This document shows positions 9,412-20,229 of a stretch of 64,000 nucleotides of DNA, piece after piece. The notes beneath the pieces are model-generated. The model saw only the letters and a list, made by a program, of their open reading frames with translations, had not been told where the DNA came from and did not search any database. The stretch's first letter is position 1, and each line of letters begins with the position of its first letter. A program made the position numbers and the translations under genes. Source of the DNA: Rhynchopus sp. YZ270_cl-10 (Eukaryota > Euglenozoa > Diplonemea > Diplonemida > Diplonemidae); contig OZ037906.1 of NCBI GenBank assembly GCA_964035575.1, positions 930,001-994,000 of the forward strand, read 5' to 3'.

Positions 9412-9965
9412 TTTTCTCAACTGAGGAAAAGTAGCTCTGAGCAAACCCCGTGGAAGAAGTGTGAGGATAAATTCACTTTTCCTCACACATAGCCACTTTT
9501 CCTCACGCAATTTGGAAAAGTAGCAATAATTTTTGGCTGGGGTTTGTGTAGAAAAAAGCCTATGTGTGAGGCTTTTTTTGGTGTGAGGAAAAGTAGAGGG
9601 GGGGGTCGAAAAAAAAATTGGGTGGGAGAGTGGGTCATTTTGATATCTCTGCTTCACATTTTGTCACCGTGACCAACATGACCATTTTTTGGTCCATTTT
9701 TTCGGCCAAAAATTTGGTACCACAGGGCTATACCATATACTGGGATTATCAATCTTTTGAAAATACGGCCTGGTATTCGGGCCAAAATGTCCCATGGGGC
9801 CCATAGTAGCCTTACTGGGTGTCGAGCAGAGCCAATCTTAATAGTGAAAATTCGATTTTCTGTGAAAAATATTCCCACCAAAAAATCGTCTTTTTTTTCT
9901 GCATATTCACCCCACACTTCTTCCACGGGGTTTGCTTAGAGCTACTTTTCCTTCAGTTGAGAAAA
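9412..9965. mobile_element. 554-bp non-autonomous inverted-repeat element
   Basis: The ends are about 53-bp inverted repeats. The left end begins TTTTCTCAACTGAGG and runs through AGCAAACCCCGTGG to about 9463. The right end (about 9912-9965) is its reverse complement with a few differences. The sequence GAGGAAAAGTAG recurs inside (about 9421 and 9590). There is no coding capacity, so it is MITE-like. Flanking target-site duplication is unclear (T-rich left, TATTATATT right). The neighbouring palindrome at 9980-10152 shares the GAGGAAAAGT motif and may be related. Confidence 0.65.
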
Positions 9966-9979
9966 CTATTATATTCTGG

Positions 9980-10152
9980 TGAAATATTCACTTTCCCTCC
10001 ACTCGTGCCCTTTCAGAAACTCGTGGCTGACTTTATCCCACTCGCTTCGCTCGTGAGATAAAGTCTATTACCCCACTCGCTTCGCTCGTGGGGTAAAATG
10101 CCACTCGTTTCTGAAAGGTACACTCGTGTGAGGAAAAGTGAATATTTCCTCA
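9980..10152. repeat. Nested palindrome built on CACTCGCTTCGCTCGTG
   Basis: Outer arms GTGAAATATTCACTTTCC and GGAAAAGTGAATATTTCC, middle arms CTTTCAGAAACTCGTGGC and GCCACTCGTTTCTGAAAG. Two inner hairpins side by side each contain CTCGCTTCGCTCGTG, one flanked by ACTTTATC/GATAAAGT and one by TTACCCCA/TGGGGTAA. The whole can fold as a cruciform with two small hairpins at its tip. No coding capacity. Confidence 0.8.
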
Positions 10153-11446
10153 GACGAATAAATAGCTATTTTTATTCATTTTATTTGCGGTGTCTTTAAT
10201 TGCACTACATTAGCCCCATTCTTCCTCTCAAAATTTTATCCTCTCAATGACAGCAGAACACAGTTAGCCTTGACATTCCCCCGCTAGGTGAAATGGGGTG
10301 TGATTTCAAAAAAAAAAAAAACACAACAGTACATTATGTACATGAAGTGAAGGGGGTACTACAGTGTTCCTGCATATTCTTTTGGGAGCGACTCAAAAAG
10401 AAAAAAAACCCACCCTATTCTGACCGGTTTTGTTCCCGGGGCAAAACTGCTCCGCGGTTATCAATCGGGTTAGAATTACCATGATCAAAGAAAACGGATC
10501 AAAAAACGGATCAAACAAAAAAAAAAAAAAAAAACTTCCCCCAAAAAAAAAAATTGTATTGGAAAAAAAAGAAAAAAATTGGGTAGTCCAGAACCTTTTA
10601 TTAGTCAATTCTATTGTCTATACACAGGGGAAAAACATAAAATAGGGGAGAGGATGATCTAAATATCAAACCTTTTAAATTTCAGCCTTTCCGGGCGACT
10701 TTTTGTTGTACAGGAAATCTTTGTCTTCAGATTTTCTTGAGGTGTGATTAGACGGATACAACAAAGAAGAAAATATCCCCTTTTTTTCGCTCTCCCGCTC
10801 CCGTTTTTTTTCCCCCCATTTTTCCATAATTTTATTCTGTGTTTAGAGTGGCGTGTCTTTTATTGTAAAAGAATTATTACATCCCCAAAAGTTGCTTTTT
10901 TTTTTTTTTTAGATAAATGTGCATAATGGTGCATCTATCTGACTTTCTTTTATTTTTCCTTCCTTTTTTTTCTTCTCGTTCTTTTCTTCGTTTGATGTGT
11001 GTGCATGCGAAGCATATTCATCTCTTACAATTTTTATCTTTAGGCGTTTCATATTGATTTGGTTCCATCTTACCAAATCCTTTTTTTTTTTTTTTGTTTT
11101 CCCCCTTTTTTGGACGTCAGTCCTCTCTTTTTTTCTGCGTACGTCTTGCTTGCTAGTAGTTTTTTTTTTTTCTTCTTTTGGATCCTATAGGTGAATTCCA
11201 CTAGAAGCAATACTGTTATTCGCTTTTCTTTTGTGATCATATCAAGCGGGTTGTATAAGAGGTAGGCCTTTTCTTTTTTTTGATCCAAAAGTCCTTAAAG
11301 AACAGTGTTCTGTGCATTGTGTGTTTTCACAAAAAAATTTCATCCCCATTCCTTTTCATTGTTCCTTTCATTCATGTTGTGCGTATTTTTTTTTCAAGAA
11401 AAAAAAAAATGAATGGGCTTCGGCCAAAAAAACGGACCAAGAAGAA

Positions 11447-11479
11447 GGTGACTGGGCCCAGTATATGAACCCAGTCACC
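11447..11479. repeat. Perfect 10-bp-arm hairpin
   Basis: GGTGACTGGG at 11447-11456 pairs with CCCAGTCACC at 11470-11479 around a 13-nt loop. No neighbouring gene explains it. Confidence 0.7.
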
Positions 11480-12730
11480 CACCAAGGTGGATACTTAGGC
11501 GATTGTCGACACAACATCAATAAAATATAAAGCACCCAGTATGTCCCGCGGTGATTTCTCCAAAAAAAACGGTGTTTTTTGAATACACCAAAAAAAAACC
11601 CCCCCAAAAGAAAGTCCTGTTTGCTTATCAAAATTGCTGTTACCATTCTGGTGCACAGTAACAAAAAAACTTCATAAAAAACCCATTTGAGCGAGGGATG
11701 CATGTATGGTACGTTCAAGGGGATTTCATCGTGCATTTTAACCGTATCATTGCTTGGTGCTTTCGGAAGTCGGTCAACGATCTGTCGGTGACCTGTCAAT
11801 ATCAGGGGGTGTGTGCATAGAGTCCCTGTTGTCAGCGAGCTGTCAATATCGACCCCTCCCGGAGCATCTTTCCTTCATTCTTTTTTGTTTTGCAAAAATT
11901 GAATACAAGGTAGTAACCACCGTCTTTACTCAGATGCTTCTTTTCCCCTTCTGTTTTGAGCGGTAGAAGAACCATCGGAGGGTTTAAAAAAAACTAAGGT
12001 GGATTTTGGGATTTTTTCAAAGCGAACCAAAGGAGGGCAACAAAATCGTGCCAAAAAAAAAAAAAAACTTATTTTAAAAAGAGTGAAAGAAAAGAGTGCA
12101 AAGAGTGGAGTGTGACCCCCTCCCCAGTTTTTTTTTTTAAAGCGAGTGCCTGCCCAACCCCGACCTTCATCTCGTCTTGTGTATTGTGGATTTTTTTGTT
12201 TGTGTGTTGCAGCTCCCCGCCCCGGACTGCACAAACATCATATATCCTAGAGAGCTCTTTTTTGAAAGTGGCGGTGGGATCTTTCAAAAAAAAAGCTTTT
12301 TTTGTTTTTTTTTTTTTCAAAATTAAAACACTCTGCATTGCTCTAATTCGTTGTTTTATTTAACCCTCTGGACTCTCGGGTTTTTAAAAAAAGCAAACCA
12401 ATGGCCATTGTATTCCCAAGAACGCTTCTTTGAGAGTGGTTGGGAGAATTCCAGAGCTTTTATATTGTTTTGTTGTCTCCACAGCACCGTGGGATGGGAG
12501 GTTCGTGTATTGTCGTGTGTTTTTTTTTTTGTCACAGTCTAGGTCAGATTCGGCATCTGAGCATAGATGCAACACACCTCCTCGTTCTTTTTTTTTTTTC
12601 TGGTCAGTGCCTACTGTGTCCCAGAGGTTTGCACAATGTCCGTTTTATATTACATTCTCGAAAAAGAAAAAAAAAGAAAAATGTGATCATCACTCCAGAA
12701 ACAACCAAGAAAATACCTTCGACTTTTTAA

Positions 12731-12766
12731 AAGATGAGTGCGTGAGATGCACACTCATCTTACAAA
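12731..12766 (+). repeat. Dispersed hairpin repeat (AAGATGAGTG...CACTCATCTTACAA)
   Basis: AAGATGAGTG pairs exactly with CACTCATCTT around GC-GTGAGAT-GCA, followed by ACAAA. The stem sequence differs from other copies but the 3' end TCATCTTACAA is kept, so pairing is conserved while sequence changes. Confidence 0.65.
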
Positions 12767-15167
12767 TTTTCTTGTGTGTGTGTTTTTTTTTTAGATAGTG
12801 TGTGTGAAGTGCAAAAGAACGGCATATTTCATAGTTTTCAAATTTTATGTATAAAAAAAGGTGCGGGTATGAGGAGAAGAGAAACCATACCCGAAATAGG
12901 CACGAGACACGACGCAGAAATATGCAGACAATTTATTTTTCTTTTTTTTTTTTGTGTGGGAAAGAACAAACGCAAATGGTGAAGATGTAGTGCATTTATC
13001 ATTCATAAAAGAAAGGTGACCGAAGCATGAAGGCTGAGAACGGGCCGTACTTAAAGTTGGGATTTTGTTTTTTTTTGAGAGATTTTTGATAATCTGATAT
13101 TATGACTAACTTTTTTTTGTGCAGGTCCAGCCTTTTTTTATGTGGATGGTATTACACAAATCGAACACTTTTTTTTTTGATGTCACCCACACCTTTATTA
13201 CCCACCCCGCCTGCTTCTTCTCGTCCGTCGTTTCCCATGGCTCAAAAAAAAATCGTGGCAAAAAAAAAGCCCCCACCCCACCTTTTCATCAGAGCCGCTT
13301 CCACCGATTTTTTTTTTATTTTTTTTTTTTGAAGCCCCAGCCCCCCATTATAAGAGTGCCCTAATGTGTGTAGTTATTTTTTATTCTTGTGTTGTTCTTG
13401 TGCAATTCACCCCTTCCCAATATTACTGCAATTTTTCTGTAAGTCTACTGCGATGTAGAACGTTTAAAAAAAAAATGGCTTGCAGATCTTTGGTGGTCTC
13501 TTTCCTCCCTCACCTTACCCCCCCCAATGCGTACAGTACACTCTGTTCGTTTTTCTTTCAATCCTTTTTTCCTACCTCTTTTCCTTTTTTTTCAATTTTA
13601 CTTTTTTTTTTGTTGGGTCCCTGAGTCCGAAGAGGTGTTCGGTAATGAACACAACATCGAATGGTATGGAAACAGTGTTGAAACGTTGTGCCGTTTTTTT
13701 TTTCTTTTTCTTTTTCTTTTTTCTTTCTTTTTGGCTGGACGTCCTTATATTTTTCTCTTCTTTGGAAATTATATGAAATTGGTCTAACAATAGTGTTTGA
13801 TATTTTGTGTTGCATGAGAATCGCATTCATCTTTGGTACCCCAGAAATCCAAAAAAAAAAAACGAAGTACGCGACAAACTGCGCAAGAAGTACGCAGTAT
13901 GGGGTCGTCAGGAGCACCAATCTTACATTATTTTTTTCTTTCTTTTTTTTTATAAAAATTGAAGCAACGACCATCAACGCAACTCATCCAACCCCATTCG
14001 TTACCTTTTTTTTTTCTTTTTTGGTGGTCTGTGCAAATTGATGTCACTACAACCCTTCTCTGCCCTTCCCCTTTATAAATTTGTCTCACCTCAGGCATGT
14101 TATAGGGGTGTTGCAGCCCATCTTTGGTTGGTTCAAAGGGAAAGATGGTCGACGTGACGGTGTCTTGCAACTCCAAGTTTTTTTTTTTAAAAGGTGTACG
14201 TGCCATGCATAGTCTGTCATTTCTTCTTCTTCCCTTTTCCTTTTAGTTGAGTTCTACCAACACCTCTCTTCCCATGGCCGCCCACTTGACCGAATTCTCT
14301 TGAATGTGTTTTAAAACCAACGAAAATGGAGATAACCAAAGAAGAAGACGATTTTTTTTTTTGAAAAACTCCACCTGCTTCGGTAGGTTACAGTGAAGAA
14401 AAAAAAAAAAGCAAAGCTCTCTCCCAATCACTGTGGTTTTTCTGTGAGTTTATTTTTTACTTTGTTCGAAGTTTTTTTTATTTTTATTTTTTTTTGCGTG
14501 TTTTTCGTCACGTATTCCTTGTTGTGTCGAGCTTTCGTTTTGATTATTATTTTTTTTTTTTTCATAAAGTTCACCTTGTGAACTTTCGTCAAGCTCAATC
14601 TGTTATTACTCGCCCCCTCCCTCCCTGATTCCATCACGAGACACTATGTCAAATGCCCCCAACATACCCTTACCCCCTTCCACAACGCGCTATACATTGG
14701 TATTGTTTTGTTTTATTTTTATTTTATTTTCAACTTCACAATTATTTTGTTCCATCTAGACTGAGACAAAAGGAGCGGTTACGACCCCCCCATTTTACTT
14801 ATCGTTAAAAGTTCTCCCCCCTTCGGAATATTACATGATTGTCTCTCTAAGATCGGGAAGGAAAAAATAAAAAGAAAATTGGTCTTTTTCGCACCCTCTT
14901 GTTTGCATTGCCGAAAAAGGGGTTTTTGTGAATCGCCAATTTACTTTTTTTTTTATTATATTTTAGTGCCTGCTTTTCTCAGAGGCGTTTTGCACTATTT
15001 ACTGTTTTATTTTACTTTAAGATCTGTATCAGGGCTCTGATTTTGCATTATTATGTTTCTTTTTCAAATACCTTCTATTCCGTAGAATAGACAGCATTTG
15101 AAATATTTTTTTTAAAATGTTTGGACCCGACACAAAACCAGTTTATTTTTTCTCCTTCGTTTTTTTT

Positions 15168-15212
15168 TTTGATAAGATTACTAAGCACGAAAGGCTTATT
15201 TTTCATCTTATA
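15168..15212 (+). repeat. Dispersed hairpin repeat
   Basis: AAGATTACTAAGC, loop, GGCTTATTTTTCATCTT, then ATAAAC; sense orientation, about 350 nt upstream of the thioesterase-like gene. Confidence 0.55.
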
Positions 15213-15424
15213 AACTGTTCTTTTTTTCTCTTTTCATTATACACATATCTACGGACCTTTATTTTCTTTACAACGAGAGAATCCGTGATTTTATTTCTGT
15301 TACATTTTTTTTTTTGTTGTCAAAAATGCGGATAAAAAAAGGTAAAAATCGCGTTATTTTCTTTTCTTTTTTTTGCTTTCCTCCCCCCAAACCCTTCTCC
15401 CCTTCTCCAAACAAAAGAGTAATT

Positions 15425-15550
15425 CGAGCGCGGAAGTTTTTTTCCTCCCCTCTCCCCTCTCCCCTCTCCCCTCCTTCTTTTCCATTATTTCCTCTCTCTC
15501 TCTCCCTCTTTTCTCATATTTTTTTTTTACCATTTTTCCTCTTCACACAG
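15425..15550 (+). promoter_or_regulatory. Predicted splice acceptor before the thioesterase-like gene
   Basis: A pyrimidine tract of more than 80 nt (CTCTCCCCTCTCCCCT-type) ends in CTTCACACAG, AG at 15549-15550, 15 nt before the start codon. A strong acceptor next to a start codon with no upstream exon is what a spliced-leader addition site looks like. An undetected upstream exon is the alternative. Confidence 0.55.
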
Positions 15551-15565
15551 AACGGGACAATAAAA

Positions 15566-16336
15566 ATGGAAACTGAGAGGGTCGAAACGACGGTGGACGT
15601 GCATGCGAGCTACCGCGGGTTTTCATTTCCTCCGCAGACAGCGTCTCGGCTGTTCTCTAGCGCGCGGTGGGCGGCGATTAATAAGGGCTGGCTTGGTATA
15701 CAGGAGGCCCGGGCAGAGGGGTTTCCGGTGTTCATTGTGTCGCAACGTATCTTCATCTCTGACGATCTCTCCAATGCGCCAAGAGAATCGGTCGACGGCA
15801 TCGCCTCGAAATGCACAATGAGTATTGCGAAGGTGGGGAACAGCAGCTTCACGATGCTAGGGAAAGTTAGCATCTCGCCAACCCTCACTGCGACGAACGT
15901 TGTGACCTATGTCTTTGTCCAAGCGGAGACCCGGAAAAGCTGTAAAATTCCGGCAAAAGTTTTAGAAAAACTCAAAATCGCGTTGGATGCGACAGCTGCA
16001 CAGAGTATTCCAGAGCCGGCGAGGGTGGCGGATTTCAAAAATGCGGAGGAAGTGCATGAGGCTTCGTTTACAATGCGCCCATCAGACACAGATTGGAATG
16101 GCCACGTGAACCAATCGCAGTACTTCACGTTCATATCGGACGCATTGGAGATGCAGCTCAAGACCGAGCCCCGCATTACTGCATGCAATCTGACGTACGT
16201 CAAGGAAGCGATGGCTGGCGATACAATGCAAGTGAGATGGGCCTTCGACGACCCTGAAAAGCAAAAGATCTCCTTCCGCATGCTCGACACCTCTGGAAAT
16301 GCTCATGCCCTCGGATCGCTGACGTTAATACGATGA
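15566..16336 (+). CDS. Double-hotdog acyl-thioesterase-like protein
   Basis: 256 residues; ATG at 15566 is chosen because the acceptor AG lies at 15549-15550 and the upstream in-frame codons are pyrimidine-tract translation. The C-terminal half (about 165-255) is a clear hotdog-fold domain with RPSDTDWNGHVNQSQYF, the Asn/Asp-x-x-x-His-Val-Asn signature helix of acyl-ACP and 4-hydroxybenzoyl-CoA thioesterase relatives. The N-terminal half (about 10-125) has the length and strand pattern of a first, degenerate hotdog, giving the usual tandem arrangement. Such enzymes hydrolyse fatty acyl-CoA or acyl-ACP; here the substrate is not defined. No targeting peptide is obvious. The aspartate and histidine of the signature are present, so activity is plausible. 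Confidence 0.8.
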   Translation: METERVETTVDVHASYRGFSFPPQTASRLFSSARWAAINKGWLGIQEARAEGFPVFIVSQRIFISDDLSNAPRESVDGIASKCTMSIAKVGNSSFTMLGKVSISPTLTATNVVTYVFVQAETRKSCKIPAKVLEKLKIALDATAAQSIPEPARVADFKNAEEVHEASFTMRPSDTDWNGHVNQSQYFTFISDALEMQLKTEPRITACNLTYVKEAMAGDTMQVRWAFDDPEKQKISFRMLDTSGNAHALGSLTLIR

Positions 16337-16881
16337 GGTGGAAATGAAGTGCATTTTTTTAAACCCCTTTTTGTAGACTCTGTGAGACACAAATTCATCT
16401 TACAAAATTCCCCCCTTTTTTTTTATTTTTTTATTGAAAACGAACCCAGTCTCATGCTCTGTGGCCTACTATATTTTACCCCCCCAGAGCAACAAGAACT
16501 ATTTTTTGAAAAACAACCCCCTTACAAGGTGCCAATCGCATCTCCGCTGCTTCAACGAACTTTTCTTTTTTTTTTTTTTTACTCTCCAAAAAAAAGCCCC
16601 CTTTTTTCCCTGTTTTTCCTCATCCCTCCTTCTCTCCCCCTCTACCGTCATCATCTTACTAGGTGTCTGCAAAACACACCCTGCATTTTTTTTACCACAC
16701 ACCACCACCCCCCTGTAAGTCTATAGAACATTTGTGACTAATAATCCAACAATCCCAAGGTTCGAGCCTTCCCTTCTCTTCTTAATATCCCCTCTTTAAC
16801 CACTCCGGAGGGTGGTTTGAGGGGGATATCCAAACTTTAGTAACATTTTTTTCTTGCTGAACGGCAGTCGAATTTTATCGG
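16337..16881. other. Intergenic spacer
   Basis: AT- and pyrimidine-rich. A degenerate hairpin-family copy ends at about 16410 (TTCATCTTACAA). The acceptor ACGGCAG (AG 16866-16867) precedes the next start codon by 14 nt. No gene seen. Confidence 0.45.
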
Positions 16882-19527
16882 ATGTTTACAAGCACACTCC
16901 GCCCGGTAGCGAAGATAACACGAAGTCGTCCTGAACGCACCGAAAAGGACAGACCTGCTGCCGCAAGCGGCTCTGTCGACCCTGTTAAATCCCTATGTCT
17001 TCCTGTGGACAAAGTACGGCAGGTGACGGAACTGCATATGGGCGGGAGGCGACTGAGAAGCGTGCATCCCAATCTATTAAAATTCACGAACCTTGAGGTG
17101 CTGTGGTTGAATGATAATAAATTGACTCAAGTAAGCGGTCTTCTTCCGGATGACTCTGTACGACCATCTTACACAAGCAATGAAGGGGCCATTGGGCTGC
17201 GACGGTTGAAACAGTTGTATCTTTCTGACAACTGTATTGAACACCTGCCTAGCGACATTGAGCGGATGCGGTATCTCGAGGTCTTGCTCCTTGCGAATAA
17301 CCAACTGCGCAACATGGAGGTCATCTGCCAGAAGCTTGCACAGCTCAAAAGCCTGACCCAACTGGACCTCTTCGGCAACCCGCTTGCAGAGGAGTCTAAC
17401 TATTACCTATACGTCGTGCACCACCTCCCAAGCGTGCAGTTCTTCGACAGACACGAAATCTCCGAAGCAGAGCGTGCCCAAGCACAAAACCTCTTCGGCT
17501 CCCACGCAAAGTCCTCCTTGAACTACGCCTTCAACTCCACCGCACCAAGCACCTGCAATGCGCATATCGTAGAATACAAAGGCAAAAGGTGGCGTCGGGT
17601 GTGGCATCAAACTACCGGGAAAAATGGTATGTCACTCTTTTTCAAAATCATTCCAAAAAAGGGCGTGATTTTTTGAAAATTTTCTTATAAATCCCTCAAA
17701 TCAGGTATTTTCGACCTCCGCTGCTCGCAAGCAAGAGAGCTTGCGTCGCGGTCTCATCAGGTGCACATCCGCAACGCAGGGAGACCTTCTCAGTCAGTTA
17801 CATCAAAGGTCGATACGTACCCCATCCGGCGGCTTGCTTTGGGGAAGTGCTTGAGCTGTCGTGATGACGGGAGGCCTGCGGGGAAGAAGGACGTCGATGC
17901 GGTGTGGGAGGGGCCAGCGGGGCTGCTTGAGAGTCTGGCCTGCACTGTGACTGGGGGGGCGACGGAGGAGTACGACAGACCGATCACCAGGGTCATCTTC
18001 TCTGCGTACGGCAACCAGAACGGCCTGCGCATCATCAACACAAACGTCGGGTCCTCAGCAGAATGCGGATGGCAGCCCAAGCACGAAGACGCCATTGAGG
18101 TCTATGTGGACATAGGCGATATCGGCAGCGACCAGGTCTCGGACATCCCGCAGAGTGTCCGTCATCTTCAGAATCAGGTATGCTCTGTTTGGATGTGTCC
18201 TGTCTCTCTGGGCTTTTGCGCTTTCAAGTTATAAGGTGGTGATTAGGTTCGTTTTTCTTGTCATTTTGCGGTGTTTTTGAAAGCGGTTTATTTTGGGGCA
18301 AAAAAATAATGGGGCGATATGTGTTTGTTGTAGATCTGTTTGCACCTAAAAACCCCATTTTTGCAGGTTGTTTCCTTCAGAAAAGAGGCCGCCCAGGCAG
18401 AGATGAAGGCCAAGACCGCGCATTCACGGCACTGCGAGAGCCTCACTGCGAAACGCGACCTCTTCCACCGCACATGGGAGCGGCGTCTGGGGAAGTCCGG
18501 GCCCGGGGGGAAACAGGTATGCCCACTGCTCCTCCTCCTCGTTCTCCTAAAACCCCCCCCGACACTTCAAATAACACAGGCTGCTGACCCTTCAGAAGGC
18601 GCCCACACCAGACGCGACGTTGCTGCTGCACTGGAGACCTTGAAGCTGCCCTCCGACGACAACAGCGTGAACCTTGCCCTGCAACAGATGCACCGCGACC
18701 AGAAGCACGTCAGCTGCCTCTTCACAGAGGAGCATGGCAGGCACTATGCTGAGTCCGAGCCTTTTGTGCCGGAACGCGACGGCGACTGCTTCAACGACAC
18801 TTACAATGCTTACACCGAGGCACGCCTTGCGAACAACGCCATTGAGGAGGACGTCGAGGCGGTGCAGCTGTGCTTCACGACAGCAGAGATGAGCACTCTG
18901 GCAACCACCTTTGGCGACGGCGATGCGCAGTCCACCGACGTTCCTCGAGCAAGCGCTGCAGGCGTCGTCCGCCTCTGCGTGCCAGACGCAGCGAACTCTT
19001 CTGTCGTTTCTTCAGTCGTCTCCGGATACTCCGGTCGCGAAACCCTTCCTTTACACGAAGTATTGGTCTTGCTTACCCGCGCACCACAGTTTATTCGCCA
19101 CAAAATTGAATCCACCAGGCGCGAGGCAGAAAGAGATCTCCACGAAGGCCGTGTCCCAGAAGCCGCAAAGAGTCATAAAAGAATGAACGAACTGGCGAAT
19201 TTGTTAACAAAGGTGCGTAGTGTGGAGGAGGTAGGCTCTGCCGTCTCAAAGCATCCACAGCTGCAGGAGAAGGCAGCAAAGGGCGAGGCACGCAAGGTCG
19301 CAATCGACGACGCATCTACAACAGAAAACACACCCCGTCCAGAGCTGCCCCCTTGTGGGAACAACCCGCTCTTCGGGAAGGTCGGTGCTGGTGTCCGGGG
19401 CTGCCATGGTAAAACCAGGCAGCGTGCTGTCGCCAAGACCGCCCTCGTTGCAGCTATGTTAATCGGTGCTGTCGCGTCCGTCCACATCCCGAGACCCGCC
19501 CCACTTCCAGCAAATCCCTGGAATTGA
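16882..19527 (+). CDS. Leucine-rich-repeat protein with C-terminal membrane anchor (4 exons)
   Basis: Exons 16882-17626, 17705-18177, 18367-18516 and 18580-19527 join in frame to about 771 residues. Introns have GTATG donors and CAG acceptors. The third intron (63 nt) is a multiple of three and open, so it could also be retained. Residues about 48-195 form SDS22/U2A'-type leucine-rich repeats (LEVLWLNDNKL, LKQLYLSDNCI, LEVLLLANNQL, LTQLDLFGNPL) with an insertion after the second repeat. They are capped by an LRRcap-like NYYLYVVHHLPSVQFFDR, the ending common in ciliary LRR proteins such as LRRC72 and LRRC46. The middle is novel, with a cysteine pair GKCLSC. The C-terminal part has charged helices and ends in a hydrophobic stretch (ALVAAMLIGAVASV) near the terminus that could be a tail anchor. 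Likely a protein-binding adaptor; the partner is unknown. Confidence 0.8.
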
Positions 19528-20229
19528 TTGGGTGGGGGAGAGAGAAAAAGAATCAACGATAAATAATTCTGATGGTTTATCATCTGCAGATGGATGGTCC
19601 TATGAGAAGTGGCACTCCGCTTTTTTTTTACGTTTTATGTCCTATGCGCAACATACACAAAAAAATATGATTCACTTCCGTGGAAGAGTATTTTTTTTTG
19701 ACACTGTTGCTTTTTTTTAATGTAGATAACCATACAATGCAACGAGGCTGACTACGACTGAAAATAGGCATCTCTGTAAAATCTCTCTGAGGCGTATTAG
19801 GCTACAATCACTGTTCAGCCACGCCTGAGCCGGCCTTAGCGAGGCCGATTCTGCCTCATTGCATTGTATGGATACCTAAACAAAGGTTTGGGATTATCAG
19901 ATTTTCTCTCTTTTTTCATTTTTTTTTCTTATCCGACGATATTTTTCTTCCCCGGAAGGCTACGAGAAGTATAATTACTTTCCTCTTCTCTTCCCGAAAA
20001 TGAAAAAAAGCATTTTTATGATTCTTAAAATCCCCCATTTCCACACCCTTCGATTACATTATTGTGGCATGATTCGCCGAGCGGTTGTGAACCCCTCCTC
20101 CGTTCTCTTACTGTACGGACCACTCACGTACCCACCCCACCCTTTGCATGAGCTCGACTGAGATGTGTTTTGAGTACTCTTTCATACAACATCCCTTTCA
20201 GACACACTATAAAGGGCAAATAAGAGAAA
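19528..20229. other. Intergenic spacer with one foldback element
   Basis: Apart from the foldback at 19730-19871, only AT-rich DNA. The acceptor ATCCCTTTCAG (AG 20200-20201) lies 28 nt before the next start codon. Confidence 0.45.
19730..19871. repeat. 142-bp foldback element
   Basis: Arms CCATACAATGCAACGAGGC and GCCTCATTGCATTGTATGG are complementary apart from one position. The centre includes a second small stem GCCGGCCTTAGCGAGGCC. No coding capacity; MITE-like. Confidence 0.7.

Larger units (their letters stand above)
10153..15425. other. 5-kb gene-poor, AT-rich region
   Basis: Long T/A runs and pyrimidine-rich stretches with no credible gene on either strand. Contents I could identify: an exact hairpin at 11447-11479, a pair of related short segments near 12250 and 12420 (TTTGAAAGTGG / TTTGAGAGTGG), and copies of the dispersed hairpin family at about 12731-12766 and 15168-15212. 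A 143-codon frame on the minus strand (11368-11799) has no domain character and includes the hairpin, so it was not accepted as a gene. Confidence 0.5.

Noticed and set aside
11368-11799. 143-codon minus-strand frame in the gene-poor region
   Set aside because: Phe-rich, built partly of A/T-run translation and crossing a hairpin. No start context or homology visible.
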